From: Pseudomonadota bacterium
GTDB taxonomy: Bacteria; Pseudomonadota; Gammaproteobacteria; Burkholderiales; Burkholderiaceae_B
Length of the DNA stretch: 11,111 nt
Reading direction: 5' to 3'
Assembly: GCA_023432075.1 (NCBI GenBank)
Contig: JAEYVD010000853.1
Coordinates: forward strand, 1-11,111
Part shown: positions 7,262 to 11,111 of the stretch, one piece after another
How positions within the stretch are numbered: position 1 is the stretch's first letter
How the letters are laid out: each line of letters starts with the position of its first letter
Notes under the pieces: model-generated
What the model saw: the letters and a program-made list of their open reading frames with translations, nothing else
The model's database searches: none
Told to the model about the DNA's origin: nothing
Made by a program: the position numbers and the translations under genes

Positions 7262-7309
7262 CGCGCCAGGCTGATTCGCGGGAGATCTGTCGCGAAACAG
7301 CCTGGCGCG
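7262..7309. repeat. 48-base inverted repeat, probable terminator of the small gene
   Basis: A perfect 12-bp arm CGCGCCAGGCTG (7262-7273) pairs with 7298-7309. After one A/A mismatch, a 6-bp stem TTCGCG/CGCGAA (7275-7280 with 7291-7296) continues, leaving a ten-base loop that itself contains the palindrome AGATCT. It begins seven bases after the TAA (7319-7317) of the small minus-strand gene. No run of T follows on the minus strand. It may terminate or stabilise that transcript, or shield the importer promoter from read-through. Confidence 0.7.
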
Positions 7310-7316
7310 GCTGTTA

Positions 7317-7550
7317 TTACCACTGCGATCCGGAGAAGCGCGAGCTGGCGGCGCGAGCCTTGTTCATCGATTCGTTCACTTCGTCGATGAAGGCAAAGAC
7401 GGCGGCAACAGCGGCGGCTACGGATTGGCCAGCCTTCTTCAGGCTGGTCAGCGGGTGAGAATTCGGTTGGTTTTCGAGAGCGCCGCGGAGCAGGTCACGC
7501 TCCAGCGCGTCGGTCAGGCGGGCAGTGTTGTTCAGGGTCAGTTCGCTCAT
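7317..7550 (-). CDS. Small protein of unknown function (77 aa)
   Basis: This gene encodes 77 residues and I do not recognise a named family. The first half (2-30) looks helical and amphipathic (LTDALERDLLRGALENQ), and NSHPLTSLKKA (30-40) forms a polar link. A hydrophobic alanine/valine stretch, VAAAVAAVFAFID (44-56), is followed by a charged helix NESMNKARAASSRF. It could be a peripheral membrane or helix-bundle protein; there is no cysteine, metal site or signal peptide. Coding is supported by a good ribosome-binding site (GGAG eight to eleven bases before the ATG), a well-formed promoter, and a hairpin right behind the stop. It lies between nnrD and the importer operon on the same strand but has its own promoter. 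The two palindromes in that promoter suggest tight regulation. Confidence 0.7.
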   Translation of the reverse strand: MSELTLNNTARLTDALERDLLRGALENQPNSHPLTSLKKAGQSVAAAVAAVFAFIDEVNESMNKARAASSRFSGSQW

Positions 7551-7575
7551 GGTTTGGCTCCAGTCCGTTTCGTCA

Positions 7576-7589
7576 TGGGGTAAACCATT
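7576..7589. promoter_or_regulatory. Degenerate third box over the start site
   Basis: TGGGGTAAACCATT matches seven of the ten arm positions of TAGGG-N4-CCCTA. It is centred 15 bases from box 1 and covers the region between the -10 and the inferred start site. It may be a weak third site or coincidence. Confidence 0.3.
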
Positions 7590-7616
7590 ATAGGGATAAC
7601 CCTAGGCAAATAGCAA
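7587..7616 (-). promoter_or_regulatory. Sigma70-like promoter of the 77-aa gene
   Basis: The minus strand shows TTGCTA (7616-7611; four of six -35 bases), an 18-base spacer and a perfect TATAAT (7592-7587). The start site would be near 7580, giving a leader of about 30 bases with GGAG before the ATG at 7550. The spacer is almost filled by the palindrome at 7591-7604, so a protein bound there would block or reshape the promoter. Confidence 0.65.
7591..7604. promoter_or_regulatory. Operator-like palindrome TAGGG-N4-CCCTA, box 1
   Basis: TAGGGATAACCCTA is an exact 5-4-5 inverted repeat lying within the -35/-10 spacer and sharing two bases with the -10 hexamer. Repression, or MerR-like spacer activation, would fit the position. 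The regulator is not known to me. Confidence 0.6.
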
Positions 7617-7625
7617 TGCCATTTT

Positions 7626-7639
7626 TAGGGAAAACCCTA
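7626..7639. promoter_or_regulatory. Operator-like palindrome TAGGG-N4-CCCTA, box 2
   Basis: TAGGGAAAACCCTA has the same arms and spacing as box 1, and lies 35 bases from it centre to centre. It is upstream of the -35, centred about 52 bases before the inferred start site. This suits an activator or the second site of a looping repressor. Confidence 0.6.
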
Positions 7640-7671
7640 GTATGTTGTAAAAATGTTTGCGGGGCATGGAC

Positions 7672-8520
7672 TTAGCGCCCGTTGCGCAGGGCGCGGGCGG
7701 CGTCTGCCAGCTCTCCGGCGGTCAGGCCGATGGGGCCGACACCCTGGGCGACCAGCGCGTCAGCAGCGGCGCCGTGCAGCCAGACCGCGCCTTGCACCGC
7801 CTGGTCCAACGGCAGTTTTTGGGCGATCAGGGAACCCAGCATGCCGGCCAATACGTCCCCAGTTCCGGCGGTGGCCAGGCCCGGGTTGCCGCTGGTGTTG
7901 ACGTGAAGGCCGCCATCGGGGGCGCACACGACGGTGCCGGCGCCCTTCAGGACGATCCAGGCCCGGAAGCGCTGCGCCAATTGGCGGGCGGCGGCGGGGC
8001 GGTCGCGTTGGATCTCGGGCGTGCCGATGCCCAGCAGGCGGGCGGCTTCGGCGGGGTGTGGGGTCAGCACGACGGGGCCGGCGCCCCAATTAGGGTGGAT
8101 GTCGCCCCGGGCCAGCAGGTTCAGGCCGTCGGCGTCCAGCACCAGCGGGGCCTCGCGCCGCAAAACGAACAATTCCGACAGCGCGTTCGCCGCCAGCGGG
8201 CTTGTGCCGATTCCGCAGCCGGCGACCCAGGCGGTGACGCCCCAGTCTTCTTCCAGCAGCGAGCGGAAGTCGCGCAGCATCAGTTCGGGTTGTAGGGGGT
8301 CGCAGGGCAAGGGCAGCGTGTCCTGGACAAAGCCCACCAGCACCTTGCCGGCGCCGGTCTTCAAGGCGGCTCGGGCGGCAAGCAGCGCCGCACCCGTCAT
8401 GCCGGCGCCACCGCCCACCACCCCCACGGTGCCGAAGCTGCCCTTGTGCGTATCCTGCGCGCGGGGGGCGAACAGGGCGGGCAGCGCGGCGCGGTCGATG
8501 GGGATGGCGGGGGTGTTCAT
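7672..8520 (-). CDS. nnrD: ADP-dependent NAD(P)H-hydrate dehydratase
   Basis: This 282-residue cytoplasmic enzyme of the YjeF C-terminal/ribokinase-like family repairs damaged nicotinamide cofactors. It dehydrates the S form of NADHX or NADPHX at the expense of ADP. Diagnostic stretches are [13 protein letters not shown] (25-37), LDADGLN (128-134), [13 protein letters not shown] (152-164), VLKGAGTVV (190-198), and the nucleotide-binding, catalytic [15 protein letters not shown] (212-226, with D222). It is a stand-alone dehydratase; the epimerase domain (NnrE) fused to it in E. coli YjeF is absent and not encoded in this window. Start ATG 8520-8518 is preceded by GGAG (8533-8530). It is divergent from the crotonase gene and 121 bases upstream of the 77-aa gene. 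Its expression is probably constitutive housekeeping; no strong promoter was seen. Confidence 0.92.
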   Translation of the reverse strand: MNTPAIPIDRAALPALFAPRAQDTHKGSFGTVGVVGGGAGMTGAALLAARAALKTGAGKVLVGFVQDTLPLPCDPLQPELMLRDFRSLLEEDWGVTAWVAGCGIGTSPLAANALSELFVLRREAPLVLDADGLNLLARGDIHPNWGAGPVVLTPHPAEAARLLGIGTPEIQRDRPAAARQLAQRFRAWIVLKGAGTVVCAPDGGLHVNTSGNPGLATAGTGDVLAGMLGSLIAQKLPLDQAVQGAVWLHGAAADALVAQGVGPIGLTAGELADAARALRNGR

Positions 8521-8567
8521 GGGGTGAGGCTCCGGGGGGAAATCGTCATGGCGGGTCGGCCGTATCC

Positions 8568-8575
8568 ACTATAGT
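8568..8575. promoter_or_regulatory. Possible shared -10 in the nnrD/crotonase divergent gap
   Basis: The ten-base palindrome CACTATAGTG (8567-8576, first base C or its equivalent) offers TATAGT on both strands, so it could serve divergent promoters for nnrD and the crotonase gene. No acceptable -35 was found at 16-18 bases on either strand, so the call is weak. Confidence 0.25.
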
Positions 8576-8637
8576 GCGCAAAAACGCGGCCGCCTCGGGC
8601 GGGGCGCGAACCACCAAGAGACGACCCGGAGCAGACA

Positions 8638-9471
8638 ATGACCGACATTACGCTGGAACACTATTCGGCCTACGAATCGCTGAAGCTGCGCCGCCACCCC
8701 GGCGGCGTGCTGGAATTGATCATGGGGACCAAGGGCGGCGTGCCGGGCAAGTTGTCCACCGCCGATGACCGCATGCACCGCGAACTGGCCGACATCTGGC
8801 GCGACATTGACACCGATCCCGATACGCGAGTGGTGGTGATCCGCGGCGAGGGCAAGGGGTTCTCGGGCGGTGGCGACCTGGAGCTGGTGCAGCAGATGGC
8901 GGACGACTTCGACGTGCGCACCCGCGTCTGGCGCGAGGCGCGCGACCTGGTCTACAACATCATCAATTGCAGCAAGCCGATCGTGTCCGCCATGCATGGC
9001 GCGGCGGTGGGGGCGGGCCTGGTGGCCGGTCTGCTGGCCGACATTTCCATCGCGGCGCGCGACGCCCGCATCATCGACGGCCACACCCGCCTGGGCGTCA
9101 CGGCGGGGGACCACGCCGCCATTGTCTGGCCGCTGCTGTGCGGCATGGCCAAGGCCAAGTACTACCTGATGCTGTGCGAGACGGTGTCGGGCGAGGAAGC
9201 CGAGCGCATTGGTCTGGTATCGCTCTGCGTGGACGAGGCCGAGTTGATCGGCAAGGCGTTCGAGGTGGCCAACAAGCTGGCGGCCGGGTCGCAGACGGCG
9301 ATCCGCTGGACCAAATATTCGCTGAACAACTGGCTGCGGATGGCGGGGCCGACCTTCGACACCTCGCTGGCGCTGGAATTCATGGGCTTTGGCGGCCCGG
9401 ACGTGCGCGAGGGCATCAATTCCCTGCGCGAACGCCGGACGCCGAATTTCCGGCCCGATTCGCCGTTCTGA
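8638..9471 (+). CDS. Crotonase-superfamily protein (enoyl-CoA hydratase/isomerase-like) with atypical active site
   Basis: This 277-residue cytoplasmic acyl-CoA enzyme has the crotonase fold. Oxyanion-hole segments are GFSGGGDL (74-81) and [20 protein letters not shown] (120-139). Further family regions are [19 protein letters not shown] (151-169) and [11 protein letters not shown] (184-194). Aligned by eye to mitochondrial enoyl-CoA hydratase, the two catalytic glutamates (in GGGCE and QPE) fall on V129 and H149, so ordinary hydration is doubtful. D158 or H149 may act instead, or the protein may be an isomerase, hydrolase or dehalogenase-type member. The ATG has GGAG (8628-8631) six bases upstream. 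It is the only plus-strand gene in the window and converges on the other crotonase with one base between stops. Confidence 0.85.
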   Translation: MTDITLEHYSAYESLKLRRHPGGVLELIMGTKGGVPGKLSTADDRMHRELADIWRDIDTDPDTRVVVIRGEGKGFSGGGDLELVQQMADDFDVRTRVWREARDLVYNIINCSKPIVSAMHGAAVGAGLVAGLLADISIAARDARIIDGHTRLGVTAGDHAAIVWPLLCGMAKAKYYLMLCETVSGEEAERIGLVSLCVDEAELIGKAFEVANKLAAGSQTAIRWTKYSLNNWLRMAGPTFDTSLALEFMGFGGPDVREGINSLRERRTPNFRPDSPF

Positions 9472-9472
9472 C

Positions 9473-10210
9473 TTACTTCTTGAAGAATTTCGCGAACGCC
9501 GCCTGCGCCTCTTCGGTCTGCAGGCGGGCGCGAAACTGCTGGGCTTCGTAGTCCAGCGTCTCCTGAATGGCCTGGCGGTCCGCCCGCTTCATCATCGCCT
9601 TGGTGAGCCGTAGCGCGGCGGGCGGCTGGCGCGCCAGATCCGCGGCGGTGGCCTGGGCCTCGGCCAGCGCCTGGCCCTTGGGCGTGGCCGACGTGGCCAG
9701 CCCGGCCTGTACCGCGTCGTGCGCCGTGAAGGCCTTGCCCTGCATCAGCCATTCCGCGGCCCGGCGGCCGGCCAGGCGCGGCATCAGCAGGCTGGACGCG
9801 CCTTCCGGGCACAAACCCAGGGCGACGAACGGCATGCGCAGGGTGGCGCCTTCGCCGATGTGGACAAAGTCGCAATGCTGCAGCAGCGTCACGCCGATGC
9901 CGATGGCGTAGCCCTCGACGGCGGCGATGACCGGCACGTCGGCGGTTGTCAGTGCGCGCAGGAAGGTCAGACCCGCGCTGTCGCCCGCGCCACGCTCGGC
10001 CTGAAAGTCGCGCAGGTCGTTGCCCGCCGTGAAGTGTTCGCCCGCGCCGGTCAGGATGACCGCAGACACCGCCACGTCGGCGCTTGCCAGCGAGATCTGT
10101 TCGGTCAGCGCCGCGTAGGTGGCGGTGTCGAGCGCATTGCGGCGGTCCTGCCGGTCGATCGTCAGCGTCAGGACGGCGCCGTCGCGCTGGACCTTCAGAC
10201 CGGCGCTCAT
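9473..10210 (-). CDS. Enoyl-CoA hydratase/isomerase family protein, isomerase-like
   Basis: This 245-residue crotonase-superfamily enzyme probably acts on unsaturated acyl-CoA. The A-loop with NALD (25-28), the first oxyanion segment HFTAGNDL (59-66) and the second [10 protein letters not shown] (98-107) are clear. The hydratase glutamates are replaced by T108 and F128. LCPEGASS (133-140) carries E136 at the position used by delta3-delta2-enoyl-CoA isomerases (their PEGCSS motif), so double-bond isomerisation is the better guess. The C-terminus AFAKFFKK resembles members of this family that end with an enoyl-processing tail. Its ATG overlaps the stop of the nitronate monooxygenase-like gene by four bases (10207-10210), so the two are translationally coupled and may work in one acid or acyl-CoA degradation route. 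Confidence 0.87.
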   Translation of the reverse strand: MSAGLKVQRDGAVLTLTIDRQDRRNALDTATYAALTEQISLASADVAVSAVILTGAGEHFTAGNDLRDFQAERGAGDSAGLTFLRALTTADVPVIAAVEGYAIGIGVTLLQHCDFVHIGEGATLRMPFVALGLCPEGASSLLMPRLAGRRAAEWLMQGKAFTAHDAVQAGLATSATPKGQALAEAQATAADLARQPPAALRLTKAMMKRADRQAIQETLDYEAQQFRARLQTEEAQAAFAKFFKK

Positions 10211-11111
10211 GCGTGCGGGGCCGCGGCCAGGCGGGCTTTCGCCTCGGCGTACTCGCGCCGCAGCGTGTCGACGATCTTGCGCGTGGGTTCGACGCTGGCG
10301 ATGCCGCCCACGCCCTGGCCGGCGCCCCAGATGTCCTTCCAGGGCTTGACGCGGGTCGAGCCGAAATTGGACGCGCCGCTATCGGGCGCGGGCAGGTTGG
10401 CCGGGTCCAGGCCGGCAGCGGCAATGCTGGCCTTCAGGTAGTTGCCCGGGATGCCCGTGAAGAACGGCGTGTATAGGATGTCCGATGCGCTGGCCTCGAC
10501 GATGGCGGCCTTGTAGCCGTCGCTGGCGTTGGCTTCCTCGCTGGCGATGAAGCGCGTGCCCATGTAGGCGAAGTCCGCGCCCATGGCCTGCGCGGCAAGT
10601 ACATGCGCGCCCGAGGTGATGGCGCCCGACAGGATCAGCGGGCCGTCGTAAAAGCGGCGAACCTCGGAGATCAGTGCGAAGGGGCTCAGCGTGCCGGCGT
10701 GGCCGCCCGCGCCCGCGCACACCAGGATCAGGCCGTCCACGCCCGCTTCCAGCGCCTTTTCGGCGTGCCGGATCGTGGTCACGTCATGGAAAACCTTGCC
10801 GCCCCAATCGTGAACGCCCTTCACCAGGTCGCCGGGGGCGCGCAGGCTGGTGATGATGAGCGGCACGCGGTGGCTGGCGCACACGGCCAGGTCCGCGTCC
10901 AGCCGGTCGTTGGACTGGTGGATGATCTGGTTGACGGCAAACGGCGCAACGCGCTCGCCGGGGTGGGCTTCCCGGTGGGACGCCAGCCCCGCCTGGACTT
11001 CGTCGAGCCAGTCGGTCAAGAGCGTCTGCGGCCGCGCGTTCAGCGCGGGAAACGACCCCACGATGCCGCTCGTGCACTGGGCGATGACCAGCTTGGGGTT
11101 GGAGACGATGA
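10207..11111 (-). CDS. Nitronate monooxygenase-family flavoprotein (partial, N-terminus beyond window)
   Basis: The last 300 residues of an FMN-dependent enzyme of the 2-nitropropane dioxygenase/nitronate monooxygenase family are visible. The frame is open to the right edge and starts in the window with [19 protein letters not shown], a typical early beta strand, so the GTG at 11061 is internal and not the start. CAGAGGHAG (about 131-139 of the visible part) holds the histidine aligned with the catalytic base of characterised members. LILSGAI and [14 protein letters not shown] form the FMN phosphate-binding region. Members oxidise alkyl nitronates, but many, including those beside acyl-CoA genes, have unproven roles such as enoyl-CoA or quinone reduction. 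It overlaps the downstream isomerase-like gene by four bases. The annotation is secure at family level only. Confidence 0.88.
   Translation of the reverse strand, partial: IVSNPKLVIAQCTSGIVGSFPALNARPQTLLTDWLDEVQAGLASHREAHPGERVAPFAVNQIIHQSNDRLDADLAVCASHRVPLIITSLRAPGDLVKGVHDWGGKVFHDVTTIRHAEKALEAGVDGLILVCAGAGGHAGTLSPFALISEVRRFYDGPLILSGAITSGAHVLAAQAMGADFAYMGTRFIASEEANASDGYKAAIVEASASDILYTPFFTGIPGNYLKASIAAAGLDPANLPAPDSGASNFGSTRVKPWKDIWGAGQGVGGIASVEPTRKIVDTLRREYAEAKARLAAAPHA

Larger units (their letters stand above)
6944..7316. other. Non-coding intergenic region rich in inverted repeats
   Basis: These 373 bases separate two minus-strand genes. They hold the importer's leader and promoter (to 7094), then about 170 bases (7095-7261) without a credible gene. 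That stretch includes a purine-rich run (7130-7150) and short inverted repeats: GGCGC/GCGCC near 7180-7193; CGTTGC/GCAACG (7215-7220 with 7252-7257) enclosing GCGCC/GGCGC (7226-7230 with 7246-7250) and CGGG/CCCG (7230-7233 with 7239-7242); and GCGCTG/CAGCGC (7247-7252 with 7259-7264). The large 48-base hairpin follows. The open frames here have shadow-like composition. A structured RNA is possible, but none is recognised. Confidence 0.5.

Noticed and set aside
7576..7639. BvgA heptamer sites as explanation of the TAGGG boxes
   Set aside because: The boxes are exact 5-4-5 palindromes with CCCTA arms. Known BvgA half-sites resemble TTTCCTA with a different arrangement, so the match is not convincing.
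11059..11061. GTG as start of the nitronate monooxygenase-like gene
   Set aside because: The frame stays open to the window edge, and the residues upstream ([16 protein letters not shown]) fit the family, so the true start is outside.
1..11111. CRISPR array, IS element, tRNA or phage remnants
   Set aside because: No regularly spaced direct repeats, transposase motifs, cloverleaf-like sequence or terminal repeats with target duplications were found on reading both strands.

Overview
The window is GC-rich, densely packed bacterial chromosome, most likely from a betaproteobacterium of the Alcaligenaceae (Achromobacter/Bordetella type). That placement rests on base composition and on how the protein sequences read; no search was run. 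No rRNA, tRNA, CRISPR array, IS element, phage gene or attachment site was seen.

Left block, about 1-7095, all on the minus strand, so it reads from right to left. It is a complete peptide-type ABC importer operon. A near-consensus sigma70 promoter (7065-7094) and a ~115-nt leader precede a periplasmic substrate-binding protein (5330-6943). Two back-to-back hairpins (5249-5306) follow. Then come a zinc-dependent deacylase of the succinylglutamate desuccinylase/aspartoacylase family (4205-5194), a DppB-type permease (3126-4103), a DppC-type permease (2199-3119), a DppD-type ATPase (1225-2202) and a DppF-type ATPase (211-1221). The 5' end of an alpha/beta hydrolase (1-211) runs off the window. 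Most junctions from dppB onward are overlaps or gaps of a few bases, implying coupled translation. The two co-encoded hydrolases suggest that the imported compound is a modified (acylated, amidated or esterified) amino acid or peptide that is cleaved in the cytoplasm.

Middle block, 6944-8637. A GC-rich, highly structured non-coding stretch (6944-7316) ends in a 48-base inverted repeat directly behind a small gene of unknown function (7317-7550, minus). That gene has a good sigma70-like promoter carrying two exact TAGGG-N4-CCCTA palindromes, one inside the -35/-10 spacer and one upstream, plus a degenerate third over the start site. The regulator is not recognised. Upstream on the same strand lies the metabolite-repair gene nnrD (7672-8520), encoding ADP-dependent NAD(P)H-hydrate dehydratase.

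Right block, 8638-11111. A plus-strand crotonase-family gene (8638-9471) diverges from nnrD and converges, with one base between stop codons, on a minus-strand pair: a nitronate monooxygenase-like flavoprotein (10207-11111, cut by the window edge) overlapping by 4 bases a second crotonase (9473-10210). The second crotonase carries the PEG motif of enoyl-CoA isomerases. The first lacks both canonical hydratase glutamates, so its reaction is open. No textbook 'new system' is evident. The most interesting points are the palindrome-controlled small gene, the structured intergenic region, the hydrolase-equipped importer and the crotonase with an atypical active site.
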